A stretch of DNA of 64,000 nucleotides, from the NCBI RefSeq assembly GCF_003096275.1, contig NZ_QENQ01000001.1, forward strand, positions 62,001 to 126,000. The letters are read 5' to 3'. This DNA comes from Sphingomonas pokkalii. GTDB lineage: Bacteria; Pseudomonadota; Alphaproteobacteria; Sphingomonadales; Sphingomonadaceae. Under the pieces are notes generated by a model. The model worked only from the letters and a program-made list of their open reading frames with translations. It made no database searches and had not been told where the DNA came from. Positions 17,772 to 26,954 of the stretch are shown here, one piece after another (the stretch's first letter is position 1; the number at the start of each line of letters is the position of its first letter). Both the position numbers and the translations under genes were made by a program.

Positions 17772-18854
17772 TCATTTCGCGCAGCGTGCAGACACGCTGT
17801 TGCAGATCACCGTGCCGTTCCCCAACGACACACGAAAGTTCAGTCCGCGCGGATCGGGCGCGCCTTCATAATAGTCGGTGCTGATCAGCTGCGCGCCCGA
17901 GGTGATCGCCGCATCCAGCCGACTGCGATCATGGTTGCGCGCCTCCAGCGTTTCGGAATCGGCGCGGGTCCGCACCATGAAGCCCGCACGCACCCGCCGC
18001 GTGATGGTGGCCATATCTTTGCTCGGGCTCTGCATGTTGAAGAATGCCGCTTCCGGCGCGTCCTCCGGATACCAGCCGAACATCATCCGCCCCTTCAGGC
18101 TGGCATGACCGCTACGGTAGCGCTCCTCGTTCGCCTCCGACGTATCCAGCACGAGCAGGAACTTGCCACGCGATGCGCCGACGGTCGGCCAGCGATGGGC
18201 GGTCACCGCCTCGCGCAGCGTCGGCAGATTGCCACGGACGTCGTCCGGGGTGATCACCCGCTCGCGGCCGAGGGTCGCGGCGATATCGCTATCCAGCGCG
18301 TCCAGTGTGGCGGCATCGAAGCCGATATCGGTGGTGCGCAGGCCCGGGATCGGCCGCACGTCGCTGGCATTGACCAGGAGCATCACCGGCAGATGGCCCG
18401 GATGCGCATCGGACCAGCGGCGGAAGATCGCCATGCAGGCGCGGAAGGTGCGGCAATGCGTCTGCCAATCGAGCCCCGGCACATGGATCGTTTTGGCGCC
18501 CGGTGCGGCCATCTCCGCCTTGATTTCGGCCGGACCATCCGCATAGGGCGCGGCATAGGCGCCGCCCTGCGGATCGGGCGCGACATCGATCTCGAGCTGG
18601 CGCAGGCCCAGCGCGAGCTGGCTTTCGAGCGGCGGATGGCCATAGGCCAGACCGTCCCATTCCTTCGGCGCGAGCGCGCGGATGCGGGCTTCCACCTGCG
18701 GCAACGGATAGGGGCGATAGCTGTTGTGCGAACCCAGCATCCGCACCTGATCGAGCCGCAGCGAATCGAGGCGCTTGTCGGCATCGGGCATCGACCCACC
18801 CGGCGCCATCGCCATCAGCAGCCCCGCCGCGCCGATCATCCACCCAATACGCAT
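17772..18854 (-). CDS. PI-PLC C1-like secreted protein (Ca2+-dependent phosphoinositide phospholipase C fold)
   Basis: About 360 residues with an N-terminal signal segment (hydrophobic to about residue 20). The first catalytic histidine region MLGSHNSYRPY and the later LRQLEIDVAPDPQGG and MLLVNASD segments match the PI-PLC-X type TIM barrel of the bacterial 'C1-like' family. A further conserved stretch, LISTDYYEG, lies near the end. It likely acts on a phosphodiester in the periplasm or outside; the lipid substrate is unknown. Three Met codons follow each other; the third (18854) has AAGGA at good spacing. Confidence 0.82.
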   Translation of the reverse strand: MRIGWMIGAAGLLMAMAPGGSMPDADKRLDSLRLDQVRMLGSHNSYRPYPLPQVEARIRALAPKEWDGLAYGHPPLESQLALGLRQLEIDVAPDPQGGAYAAPYADGPAEIKAEMAAPGAKTIHVPGLDWQTHCRTFRACMAIFRRWSDAHPGHLPVMLLVNASDVRPIPGLRTTDIGFDAATLDALDSDIAATLGRERVITPDDVRGNLPTLREAVTAHRWPTVGASRGKFLLVLDTSEANEERYRSGHASLKGRMMFGWYPEDAPEAAFFNMQSPSKDMATITRRVRAGFMVRTRADSETLEARNHDRSRLDAAITSGAQLISTDYYEGAPDPRGLNFRVSLGNGTVICNSVSARCAK

Positions 18855-18987
18855 CATCATTCCTTTTCAAACGAACCCGTTGGCGGAGCCTGTGGCGAGC
18901 TTTCGTTCCGGAACCATGACAAGGGCGCACAGAAAAGCGGCGGCGGCGACAAAAATCGCCACCGCCGCCGAAAGGGGCGCTATTCGA

Positions 18988-19455
18988 TCAGTTGCCGGTC
19001 GGGCCGGTCGGCGTGCTGGCCTGGGCCGATTGGCCGCTCGTCTGCGCCTGCGCCGCGGCCGCCTGAATCTTCTGGTTCAACGCGGGATCGGCGGCCATCG
19101 CCTGGCTGATCTCGTTGAAGCGCTGCGGCTGCAAACCCGATTCCGTGATCGCCGCCACGAAGCGCGTGTTCTTTTCCGCCGCCGGGACGGTGGTATCGGC
19201 GTTGATCTTGTTCACTGCCAACGCTGCCGCGGCATATTGCTTGACCTCGGCATCGGTGACGGCGCTCGTTGTCGTCGTCGCCTGCGCCGAGCCCGTTGCG
19301 GCCTGTGCCGGCGCCTCGGCGGACTGGGCCGGGGCGGCATGGTCCGCCATGTCATGATCGGCCGGAGCCTGGGGAGCGGTGGTCTGGGCCATCGCCCCCG
19401 TCGCCATCAGCACACCCGCGGCGGCCATGGTCGAAAACAGCATTTTCATCATCAT
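18988..19455 (-). CDS. DUF4168 domain protein, secreted
   Basis: 155 residues. A signal peptide (cleavage near AMAQ) precedes a low-complexity Ala/Gln/Thr region and a helical DUF4168 segment (DAEVKQYAAAALAVNKI and FNEISQAMAADPALNQ). Members are small periplasmic proteins of unknown role, common in sphingomonads and cyanobacteria. The start is one of three consecutive ATG codons behind GAGGAG. It is transcribed divergently from rlmN. Confidence 0.8.
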   Translation of the reverse strand: MMMKMLFSTMAAAGVLMATGAMAQTTAPQAPADHDMADHAAPAQSAEAPAQAATGSAQATTTTSAVTDAEVKQYAAAALAVNKINADTTVPAAEKNTRFVAAITESGLQPQRFNEISQAMAADPALNQKIQAAAAQAQTSGQSAQASTPTGPTGN

Positions 19456-19627
19456 CTCCTCGCAACAATGAAACTCTCTACGAAAGGGGTAACGTGCAGT
19501 TGGGGAAAGGGTTCGGGCCCGCCCAGGCTCTTCACGACGGGTCGTGGCGGGGGCGGGACAACGCGAACCCGCCCGCAGCCAAATCCCATGACTGGAAATC
19601 GCACGGTTTTTCGACTATGTGCAGCGA

Positions 19628-20836
19628 ATGCAGACAGTGTCGGCCGCGCCCATGCCCATCCCCGGGCACATCGATCCCGTGCCCGTTCCGCGTGCCCAGA
19701 GCCCGCGCCCGGATGGTCGTGTCGACCTGATCGGTCTTTCCCGTGACGGCATTCGCGCCGCGCTGGAGACTGCCGGTCTCGAACCGAAACAGGCCAAGCT
19801 GCGCGCCAAGCAGCTGTGGCACTGGATCTACAATCGCGGCGCCACCGACTTCTCGGCGATGACCGACATCGCCAAGGCGCAGCACCCGTGGCTGGCCGAA
19901 CGCTTCGTGATCGGCCGCCCCGACGTGGTCGAGGCGCAGGTCTCGAACGACGGCACCCGCAAGTGGCTGCTCCGCTCGCCCGACGGGCAGGATTACGAGA
20001 TGGTGTTCATCCCCGACGCCGATCGGGGCACGCTCTGCGTCTCCAGCCAGGTGGGCTGCACGCTCAATTGCCGCTTCTGCCATACCGGCACGATGCGGCT
20101 GGTGCGCAACCTTACCGCCGGCGAGATCGTCGGCCAGGTGATGCTCGCGCGCGATTCGCTCGGCGAATGGCCGAGCCAGCCCGAAGGCCGCCTGCTCACC
20201 AACATCGTGATGATGGGCATGGGCGAGCCGCTCTATAATTTCGACGAGGTGAAGGCCGGCCTCCAGATCGTCATGGACGGCGACGGCCTGGCGCTGTCCA
20301 AGCGCCGCATCACCCTTTCCACCTCGGGCGTGGTGCCGATCATGGCGCGCGCCGGCGAGGAGATCGGCGTGAACCTGGCAGTATCGCTCCACGCGGTCAC
20401 CAAGGACGTGCGCGACGAGATCGTGCCGCTCAACAAGAAATACGGCATCGAGGAGCTGCTCCAGGCCTGCGCCGACTATCCGGGCGCCAACAATGCCCGC
20501 CGCATCACCTTCGAATATGTGATGCTGAAGGACAAGAACGACAGCGACGCCGACGCGCACGAGCTGGTCCGCCTGCTGCGCAAGTACAAGCTGCCCGCCA
20601 AGGTGAACCTGATCCCGTTCAACCCCTGGCCGGGCGCGCCGTACGAATGCTCGACGCCCGAGCGGATCCGGTCCTTCTCGAACATCGTGTTCGAAGGCGG
20701 CATCTCGGCGCCGGTGCGCACCCCGCGCGGGCGCGACATCGATGCGGCGTGCGGCCAGCTGAAGACCGCATCGGAGAAGAAGAGCCGCGCGCAGCTCGAC
20801 CGCGAGGCCGAAGAGAAGTTCGCAGCGCTCGGTTGA
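19628..20836 (+). CDS. rlmN: 23S rRNA (adenine-2503-C2)-methyltransferase
   Basis: About 402 residues. A radical-SAM enzyme that methylates A2503 of 23S rRNA and A37 of some tRNAs. The iron-sulfur motif CTLNCRFC follows VSSQVG, and the [17 protein letters not shown] and [18 protein letters not shown] stretches are characteristic. The second methylation cysteine lies near the C-terminal [18 protein letters not shown] at 19619 is an alternative start. The first 30 residues are Pro-rich and variable. Confidence 0.95.
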   Translation: MQTVSAAPMPIPGHIDPVPVPRAQSPRPDGRVDLIGLSRDGIRAALETAGLEPKQAKLRAKQLWHWIYNRGATDFSAMTDIAKAQHPWLAERFVIGRPDVVEAQVSNDGTRKWLLRSPDGQDYEMVFIPDADRGTLCVSSQVGCTLNCRFCHTGTMRLVRNLTAGEIVGQVMLARDSLGEWPSQPEGRLLTNIVMMGMGEPLYNFDEVKAGLQIVMDGDGLALSKRRITLSTSGVVPIMARAGEEIGVNLAVSLHAVTKDVRDEIVPLNKKYGIEELLQACADYPGANNARRITFEYVMLKDKNDSDADAHELVRLLRKYKLPAKVNLIPFNPWPGAPYECSTPERIRSFSNIVFEGGISAPVRTPRGRDIDAACGQLKTASEKKSRAQLDREAEEKFAALG

Positions 20837-20860
20837 GCAGCGGCGGGCGGTTCGGCTAGG

Positions 20861-21280
20861 ATGGCAGCCATGCTGTCGATCCTGCTGAGTCTCGCCCTCG
20901 CCGCCCCTGCTGGTCCCTGCGCCGACGCAAAGACCACCGTGGCAATGGATATCTGCCTAGACAAGGTTAGCGCCGCCGCCGATGCTGAAATGGCGCGCTA
21001 CCTCGCAGCCGCTCGCAAGCGCGCCGCTGCGGACAATCAGGGGCTTGCCGGTGCGATCGATCTGGCGCAGGCGCAGTGGCTCGACTTCCGCAAGGCCGAA
21101 TGCGCCGCCGTTTATGCCTATTGGCAGGGCGGAACGATCCGCGGCGCGATGTTCCACAACTGCCGCATTGATCTTACCCGCGCGCGCACCCACTGGCTGT
21201 GGAAGACGTGGCTGACCTATCCCGATTCGACCCCGCCGATCCTGCCCGAGCCCGGCGTCAGCGCGGACGGAACATCCTGA
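20861..21280 (+). CDS. LprI-like (DUF1311) small secreted protein
   Basis: 139 residues with a signal peptide ending near AAPAGP. Four cysteines (in GPCAD, DICLD, AECAA and HNCRI) sit in the pattern of the DUF1311/LprI lysozyme-inhibitor-type family, with WLDFRKAECAAVY as the clearest signature. It is probably periplasmic. It starts 24 bases after rlmN and its 3' end overlaps the convergent flavin reductase gene by 23 bases. Confidence 0.75.
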   Translation: MAAMLSILLSLALAAPAGPCADAKTTVAMDICLDKVSAAADAEMARYLAAARKRAAADNQGLAGAIDLAQAQWLDFRKAECAAVYAYWQGGTIRGAMFHNCRIDLTRARTHWLWKTWLTYPDSTPPILPEPGVSADGTS

Positions 21281-21878
21281 ACAGCGCGTCCTCGCTAATC
21301 TCAAAATAGTCGGCCGGGCCGCCGCCGCGCAGGATCGGCCGGGCGCGGGCGGTCTGGTAGACGCCGTCCTCCAACATCGCCTTGTCGATATGGATGCCGA
21401 TGGCTTCGCCCAGGACGAGCCAGGTGTCGACTTCGGCACCTTCCTTGTTTTCCAGGCGGATCAGCTGGGTCAGCCGGCATTCGAACTGTGCGGGGCTGGC
21501 GGCGACCCGGTCCGGCCGCACGGTGCGCGACGGCAGCGTCTCGATTCCCGCGAGGGTGAATTCGTCCACCTCCGGCCCGGCCATCGCGGCACTGGCATTC
21601 ATCGCCTCCGCCAGCGGGCGGGTGGCGAGGTTCCAGACGAATTCCTTCGTCTCGGCGATGTTGGCGACGCTGTCCTTCCACCCGGTCGAGGCGAAGCCGA
21701 GGATCGGCGGCCGATAGTTGAACAGATTGAAGAAGCTGTAGGGCGCAAGGTTGCGCACGCCATTTGCCGAGACCGTACTCACCCAGCCGATCGGGCGCGG
21801 GCCGACAATGGCATTGAGCGGATCGTGCGCCAGGCCGTGCCCGCTGCCGGGTTCATAGAAATGGAAATCGGTGGGCAT
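21258..21878 (-). CDS. Flavin reductase-like domain protein (FMN-binding split barrel)
   Basis: 206 residues starting at MPTDFHFYEPG (ATG 21878). The split-barrel flavin-binding core is seen in IVGPRPIGWVSTVSANGVRN and APYSFFNLFNYRPPILGF, and then in TKEFVWNLATRPLAEAMN. Relatives bind FMN and reduce flavins or serve as oxidoreductases of unknown partner. It is transcribed away from the cytochrome/Mo-oxidoreductase operon, so the pair could share a promoter region of about 130 bases. Confidence 0.88.
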   Translation of the reverse strand: MPTDFHFYEPGSGHGLAHDPLNAIVGPRPIGWVSTVSANGVRNLAPYSFFNLFNYRPPILGFASTGWKDSVANIAETKEFVWNLATRPLAEAMNASAAMAGPEVDEFTLAGIETLPSRTVRPDRVAASPAQFECRLTQLIRLENKEGAEVDTWLVLGEAIGIHIDKAMLEDGVYQTARARPILRGGGPADYFEISEDALFRMFRPR

Positions 21879-22011
21879 GGTGGCTCCCGCAAAATATCGT
21901 GTGCGCAAAACCGATTCCGCTCGGCGCGCGAATCCCCTACTATCGGCGACGCAGCCAGCCCAGCCCCCTGTTCGCCTCCTCCATTCGGGGCGAGGACAAG
22001 GTTGGCCGAAC

Positions 22012-22740
22012 ATGGCAAGGGATATGCAGATGGCCGACCACCCCCGTCTGATCTACCGCCACCGGCTGGTTACGCGACTGTGGCACTGGATCAATGCGAT
22101 CGTGCTGATGATCCTGGTCGGCAGCGGGCTGATGATCTTCAACGCCCATCCCCGGCTATATTGGGGGCAATATGGCGCGAATTTCGACGCCGCCTGGCTC
22201 ACCCTGCCGCGATTTCCCGGCTGGATGACGATCCCGTCCTACTACAGCCTGGCCGGCGCGAGGCACTGGCATCTGTTCTTCGCACTGGTGCTGGCGTTCG
22301 GATTGCTGCTGTATGTACTGTGGAGCCTGGCGAACGGTCACATCGCCCGCGACCTTCGCATCCGCGCCCGCGAACTGGGGCCGCAGCACCTCTGGGCCGA
22401 TTTGAAGGCGCATCTCGCGTTGCGCTTTCATGATCCCGATGCTCCCGCCGCGTACAATATCTTCCAGAAGATCGCCTATGTCGGCACGCTGTTCGTGCTG
22501 CTGCCGACGGTGATCTTTTCCGGCCTGGCGCTGTCGCCGGGAATGGACGCGGCCTGGCCCTGGCTGACGGCGGTCTTCGGCGGACGGCAATCGGCACGAT
22601 CGGTACATTTCCTTGCAATGGCGGCGATCCTTGCCTTCCTGCTCGTCCATCTGACGCTGGTGCTGCTCGCAGGGCCTTTCAACGAAATGCGATCGATGAT
22701 TACCGGGTGGTGGCGCGTGCCGACGGAGGACGAAGCATGA
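22012..22740 (+). CDS. Cytochrome b561-type membrane protein
   Basis: About 242 residues (start ATG 22012; ATG 22030 is an alternative). Several membrane spans with histidines at helix positions: TRLWHWINAIVLMILVGSGL (His25), GARHWHLFFALVLAFGLLL (His85, His87), and a late RSVHFLAMAAILAFLLVHL. This is the pattern of diheme cytochrome b subunits that pass quinol electrons to periplasmic molybdoenzymes. It overlaps the next gene by 4 bases, which encodes such an enzyme. Confidence 0.88.
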   Translation: MARDMQMADHPRLIYRHRLVTRLWHWINAIVLMILVGSGLMIFNAHPRLYWGQYGANFDAAWLTLPRFPGWMTIPSYYSLAGARHWHLFFALVLAFGLLLYVLWSLANGHIARDLRIRARELGPQHLWADLKAHLALRFHDPDAPAAYNIFQKIAYVGTLFVLLPTVIFSGLALSPGMDAAWPWLTAVFGGRQSARSVHFLAMAAILAFLLVHLTLVLLAGPFNEMRSMITGWWRVPTEDEA

Positions 22741-23468
22741 TCGTTACCCGACGCGCCCTGCTCGTCGCCGGCAGCGCCGGCCTGCTGACCGGCTGCGACC
22801 GGTTCACCGACAGTCCGGTCCTCGCAAGCGCGGAGGAAGCGCATCGTTTCCTGCAGCGCTCGATCGGCCGCGGGGCGCTCGCCACCGAGTTCCGGCCGGA
22901 ACAGCGCAGCCCCCGCTTCCGCGTCAACGGCACGCACCACCCGAACACGCCCGAATACAATATCTGGGCCGGCACCCGCTTCGTCGACTGGCGATTGGCG
23001 GTGGACGGCATGGTCGCCCGCCCGCTCCGGCTCAGCCTCGGCCAGCTCCAGGCGATGCCGCAGCGCGCACAGATCACGCGGCACGACTGCGTCGAGGGGT
23101 GGAGTGCGATCGGCAAGTGGCAGGGGCCGCAGCTCGCGACCGTGCTCCAGGCGGCGGGGATCAGCCCGCTGGCGCGCTACATCGTGTTCCACTGCGCGGA
23201 TCGATACGGCAACAGCAACTATTACGAATCGATCGACATGATCGATGCGCTGCATCCCCAGACGATCCTTGCCTGGGCGCTCAACGATCGGCTGCTCGAT
23301 ATCGGCCATGGCGCGCCGCTGCGGCTGCGAGTCGAACGCCAGCTCGGCTACAAGCACGCCAAGTATCTGACGCGGATCGAAGCCGTCGCCTCGCTCGCCC
23401 GGATCGGCGCGGGCAAGGGAGGCACCTGGGAGGATAGCAACGGCTATCAATGGTATGCGGGAATCTGA
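22737..23468 (+). CDS. Sulfite-oxidase-family molybdopterin oxidoreductase, predicted lipoprotein
   Basis: 243 residues. The N-terminus TRRALLVAGSAGLLTGC has a twin-arginine-like pair and a lipobox with Cys20, so the protein may be exported folded and lipid-anchored. The Mo-ligating cysteine is Cys118 in RHDCVEGWSAIGKW. VFHCADRYGNSNYYESIDM and GYKHAKYLTRIE fit the YedY/MsrP branch. With the overlapping cytochrome b gene it looks like a variant of an MsrPQ-type pair, in which a membrane heme protein feeds a periplasmic reductase; the substrate is not shown. Confidence 0.87.
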   Translation: MIVTRRALLVAGSAGLLTGCDRFTDSPVLASAEEAHRFLQRSIGRGALATEFRPEQRSPRFRVNGTHHPNTPEYNIWAGTRFVDWRLAVDGMVARPLRLSLGQLQAMPQRAQITRHDCVEGWSAIGKWQGPQLATVLQAAGISPLARYIVFHCADRYGNSNYYESIDMIDALHPQTILAWALNDRLLDIGHGAPLRLRVERQLGYKHAKYLTRIEAVASLARIGAGKGGTWEDSNGYQWYAGI

Positions 23469-23474
23469 TCCCCG

Positions 23475-23948
23475 TCAGCGCCGCAGGCAGGCGAGCGCCG
23501 CCGCATCGATCGCGCTTGCCGCCCCGTCGAGCACATAGCTTTCGGCGAACGGCATTCCGTTCGCAGCCACGCTTTCCACGCTGAGCGCCCGCCCGCCCCG
23601 CATCGCCGCGACGATCGCCGCGCCGGCGCGCGCATCCGGTGCCCAGGCATCGCGCGGCCCGGCGACGAGCGTGAAGCGCCGCTCGCCTGCGGTCAGCACC
23701 ACGCGCGCGTCCTTGCCGCGATCATGGCCAAGCCGCACGTGCAGCTGGTTGCGCAGCCCCCTGCCCGGCCAGGTGGCGATGCTGACGAACGCGCCGTTCC
23801 GCCGTGCCCGGTCGATCGGCCGGGCGATGGCGAAGCAATGCAACGGCGCGGCTTCGCGAAACGCGCCCCAGCTCTGGTAGATGCCGATCGTCGAACGCCC
23901 GGCGGCAGCCTCCCCGGCCATCAGCAACAGTGCGAGAAGGCCGATCAT
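23475..23948 (-). CDS. IalB-like (invasion-associated locus B family) secreted protein
   Basis: 157 residues with a signal peptide ending near AAAG. The short beta-rich body with RPIDRARRNGAFVSIATWPG, a single Cys near residue 38 and one close to the C-terminus (LACLRR) resembles the alphaproteobacterial IalB family of periplasmic proteins. The role is unknown. Its start overlaps the end of the histidine phosphatase gene by 4 bases, so the two are coupled. Confidence 0.65.
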   Translation of the reverse strand: MIGLLALLLMAGEAAAGRSTIGIYQSWGAFREAAPLHCFAIARPIDRARRNGAFVSIATWPGRGLRNQLHVRLGHDRGKDARVVLTAGERRFTLVAGPRDAWAPDARAGAAIVAAMRGGRALSVESVAANGMPFAESYVLDGAASAIDAAALACLRR

Positions 23949-24592
23949 GCCGGCGCGGCACCACGCCCGGTGCCGAGATGCACCAGTGTTTCGACGCCCG
24001 CCTCGATCCGGACGATCGATCCCTGCGGCAGGTCCGGCGCCACCGGCGCATCGAACTGCGGCAGCACGTCGCGGCCGGTCATCACCCCGCGCAGGATCCG
24101 GCTCGACATGCCGTGCATGATCACCAGCCGGTCGCCGGGATCCTCGTCGGTATCGGCCAGCCAGCCCGAAACACGGGTGGCGATCGAATCATACCACTCG
24201 CCGCCTTCGGGCGGGCGCGTGTACAACCCGTGCTCGGCATCGAGGAAGGATCCGACCTCCCGCTCCAGATCGGCATAATAGCGGCCGCTCCACCGGCCCA
24301 TGCCGATCTCGACAAGGCGATCGTCGGTCCGCGCCTGATGCCAGTCGAGCTCGAGATGCTCGGCGATGATCGCCAGCGTCTGCAAGGCACGTCCGGCGCT
24401 CGACGCCCAAAGCGCCATTTTCGGCCGGGGGCCGAGCATGGCGCGCAACGCCGCGCCCATCGCATCCGCCTGCGCGAATCCGGCGCGGGTCAACGGAGTA
24501 TGCAGGTGATCGCCCTGCATCCGGCGGGCGATGTTGAACACCGTCTCGCCATGCCGCGCGATGAAATCGCGGCCCTTGCGCTTGGTCGCCAT
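23945..24592 (-). CDS. Histidine phosphatase superfamily protein
   Basis: 215 residues from the ATG at 24592. The catalytic RHG motif is at residues 13-15 (IARHGETVFN). The second catalytic half is in LVIMHGMSSRILRG, where the second active-site histidine sits, and VEIGMGRWSG provides the usual acidic region. It is a cytoplasmic phosphoglycerate-mutase-fold phosphatase of unknown substrate, first gene of a two-gene unit with the IalB-like gene. Confidence 0.9.
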   Translation of the reverse strand: MATKRKGRDFIARHGETVFNIARRMQGDHLHTPLTRAGFAQADAMGAALRAMLGPRPKMALWASSAGRALQTLAIIAEHLELDWHQARTDDRLVEIGMGRWSGRYYADLEREVGSFLDAEHGLYTRPPEGGEWYDSIATRVSGWLADTDEDPGDRLVIMHGMSSRILRGVMTGRDVLPQFDAPVAPDLPQGSIVRIEAGVETLVHLGTGRGAAPA

Positions 24593-24857
24593 GGCGCTTC
24601 TCTCAGGCGAAACGCGCGGAAACGCAATGTCCCATTTTGGCCCGATTTCGTTCAGCGCGGCGACAGCGATGCGGGCGCAACTGCTGTGGCGCTCGCGGAG
24701 CACGCGGGGAACGAACGGGAGGATACCGACATCGCAGGCGGCGCCGAGCATATCGGCCCGCGCCACCCGTCCTTGCCCCAAGCGACCAGCCGAGGCCCTG
24801 TGCCTGCGGCCGATCCCGGCCCGGCCCGATAGGGCGGGCTCTTGTTAGGAGTATTGT

Positions 24858-25472
24858 ATGCGTACCAAGCTTTCCATCGTCGCCCTGGTGGCCAGTTCCG
24901 CCGTCGGCGCCCCGGCCTTCGCCCAGTCGCAGGACCAGAGCTTCGCCGGATCGCACGCCGAAGTGATCGCCGGCTGGGACCGCGTGAACGACAAGTCGTC
25001 GTTCGATGCCTCGCGCGACGGCGTCACTTTCGGCGGCAATATCGGCTACGACATCCAGCGCGGCAGCACCGTGTTCGGCGTCGAGGGCGAAGTCACCGGC
25101 TCCAGCATCAGCGACCGCAGCAGCAACGTGCTGAACGCCGGCGATCGGCTCCGCGTGAAGGCGGGCCGCGATCTCTATGTCGGCGGCCGCCTCGGCTTCC
25201 TCGCTGGCCCGAACACGCTGCTCTACGCCAAGGCCGGCTACACCAACGCCCAGTTCATCACCGACTATAGCTCGCCCAACAGCACGCCCGCGCTCGATCT
25301 GCGCGCGCGGGACAATCTCGGCGGCTGGCGTCTCGGCGCGGGTGCCGAGTTCAAGCTGACCAACCAGGTCTTCGCCAAGGCGGAATATCGCTATTCCAAC
25401 TATGGCTCGCAGGCGAACGGCGTCGATCCCGAACGCCACCAGATCGTCACCGGCATCGGCGTGCGCTTCTGA
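24858..25472 (+). CDS. Outer-membrane beta-barrel protein (porin-family, OmpA-like barrel)
   Basis: 204 residues with a signal peptide cleaved near AFAQS and an excellent TAGGAG ribosome site. Alternating beta strands (VGGRLGFLAGPNTLLYAKAG, FAKAEYRYSNYGS) run to a C-terminal aromatic Phe (GIGVRF), the signal recognised by the BAM complex. It looks like an 8-stranded barrel of the Omp25/31-like alphaproteobacterial type. It ends before a strong terminator. Confidence 0.9.
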   Translation: MRTKLSIVALVASSAVGAPAFAQSQDQSFAGSHAEVIAGWDRVNDKSSFDASRDGVTFGGNIGYDIQRGSTVFGVEGEVTGSSISDRSSNVLNAGDRLRVKAGRDLYVGGRLGFLAGPNTLLYAKAGYTNAQFITDYSSPNSTPALDLRARDNLGGWRLGAGAEFKLTNQVFAKAEYRYSNYGSQANGVDPERHQIVTGIGVRF

Positions 25473-25504
25473 TCACCGAAAAGGCGTTTCGTCTGTTGAA
25501 AAGG

Positions 25505-25535
25505 GGGTCGGAGCGGGGTTGCTCCGGCCCTTTTT
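25505..25535 (+). terminator. Rho-independent terminator after the barrel gene
   Basis: A 10-bp stem GGGTCGGAGC / GCTCCGGCCC (one G-T pair) with a 6-base loop is followed directly by TTTTT. It lies 32 bases after the stop codon. Confidence 0.9.
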
Positions 25536-25621
25536 CGCGTTAAGGGTACGTCATGGCGCATTGCCACCGGCCGGGTCGCGCCGGGTGAAATGTTGGGCGA
25601 CGGCCCGGGGGTTTGAGGTAC

Positions 25622-26734
25622 ATGAAGGCGACGATCGAACGCGCAACTCTGCTGAGGGGCCTGAGCCACGTCCAGTCCGTGGTTGAGCGGCGCAACACGA
25701 TTCCGATCCTGTCCAACGTGCTGATCGATGCACAGCTCGGCGGATCGCTGCGGCTGATGGCCACCGATCTCGATCTGCAGATCGACGAGACGATTCCGGC
25801 GGCAGTCGACCAGGTCGGCGCGACGACCGTCTCGGCGCACACGCTGTTCGACATCGTCCGCAAGCTGCCCGAGGGTTCGCAGGTGGTGCTCACCGCGGCC
25901 GAGGGCAAGTTGACGGTGGTGGCGGGCCGCGCCCGCTTCCAGCTGGGCACGCTGCCGCGCGACGATTTCCCGATGATCGCCGAGGGCGAGCTGCCGACGA
26001 CGTTCGAGCTGCCGGCCGAAACGCTGAAGCAGATCATCGACAAGACCCGATTCGCGATCTCCACCGAAGAGACGCGCTATTATCTGAACGGCATCTTCTT
26101 CCATGTGACGGACGACGCCAACCGCCTGCTGCGCGCCGCCGCGACCGACGGCCACCGGCTGGCCCGCGTCACCGTGCCCTGCCCCGAGGGCGCGGACGCG
26201 ATGCCGGGCGTGATCGTGCCGCGCAAGTGCGTGGCGGAGCTGCGCAAGCTGCTCGACGAGGTCGATGGTTCGGTGGGCGTATCGCTCTCGCCGTCGAAGA
26301 TCCGCTTCGATCTGGGCCAGGCGATCCTCACGTCGAAGCTGATCGACGGCACCTTCCCCGATTACAGCCGCGTGATCCCGACCGCGAACGACAAGCTGCT
26401 CAAGCTCGATCCGAAGAGCCTGATGCAGGGCGTCGACCGCGTATCGACCATCGCGACCGAGAAGACCCGCGCGGTGAAAATGGCGCTGGAGCGCGACAAG
26501 GTCGTGCTTTCGGTCACCAGCCCCGAGAATGGCGTCGCCGCCGAAGAAGTGCCCGGTGAATATGCCGCAATGGGCTTCGAGATCGGTTTCAACAGCCGCT
26601 ATCTGATGGATATTCTCGGCCAGATCGAAGGCGACCTGGTCGAAGTGCATCTCGCCGATGCCGCCGCGCCGACGCTGATTCGCGAGAATGATGCATCGCC
26701 CGCGCTCTACGTATTGATGCCGATGCGGGTTTGA
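25622..26734 (+). CDS. dnaN: DNA polymerase III subunit beta (sliding clamp)
   Basis: 370 residues, normal length, three clamp domains. It encircles DNA and tethers polymerase III; MKATIERATLLRGLSHVQSV and the central TRFAISTEETRYYLNGIFF are typical, as is the C-terminal LYVLMPMRV. The ATG at 25622 has GAGG upstream; a TTG three codons earlier is unlikely. dnaA is not upstream: the previous gene is an outer-membrane barrel closed by a terminator. recF and gyrB follow only after three unrelated genes. Confidence 0.97.
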   Translation: MKATIERATLLRGLSHVQSVVERRNTIPILSNVLIDAQLGGSLRLMATDLDLQIDETIPAAVDQVGATTVSAHTLFDIVRKLPEGSQVVLTAAEGKLTVVAGRARFQLGTLPRDDFPMIAEGELPTTFELPAETLKQIIDKTRFAISTEETRYYLNGIFFHVTDDANRLLRAAATDGHRLARVTVPCPEGADAMPGVIVPRKCVAELRKLLDEVDGSVGVSLSPSKIRFDLGQAILTSKLIDGTFPDYSRVIPTANDKLLKLDPKSLMQGVDRVSTIATEKTRAVKMALERDKVVLSVTSPENGVAAEEVPGEYAAMGFEIGFNSRYLMDILGQIEGDLVEVHLADAAAPTLIRENDASPALYVLMPMRV

Positions 26735-26740
26735 CCGCAC

Positions 26741-26761
26741 GCGAAGAATCCATTTCTTCGC
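26741..26761. terminator. Hairpin just after dnaN
   Basis: A perfect 8-bp stem GCGAAGAA / TTCTTCGC with a 5-base loop starts 6 bases after the dnaN stop. It lacks a T-run, so termination or 3'-end stabilisation are both possible. Confidence 0.5.
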
Positions 26762-26954
26762 AAATACTTGTGATGGTTTATGGGTGCTTTCCGACCCGAT
26801 CCGCGCTTTCCCCGGCTTTGCCGGTGGAAGGCCGCGGCGCATAGGGTTGGCCGTGCCCCGAGGGTCGCACTTACGGGACGTGGGTCGGACGGCGGATCTT
26901 TGCGGATGCGTCGTCCGGCTCGGGCAACTTGAAAGATCCCCCGTTCTCGTCTAT

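Noticed and set aside
24593..24857. Small ORF in the gap before the barrel gene
   Set aside because: The only plus-strand frame is Arg/Ser/Pro-rich with no ribosome site and overlaps the barrel leader; it looks like chance coding in GC-rich DNA.
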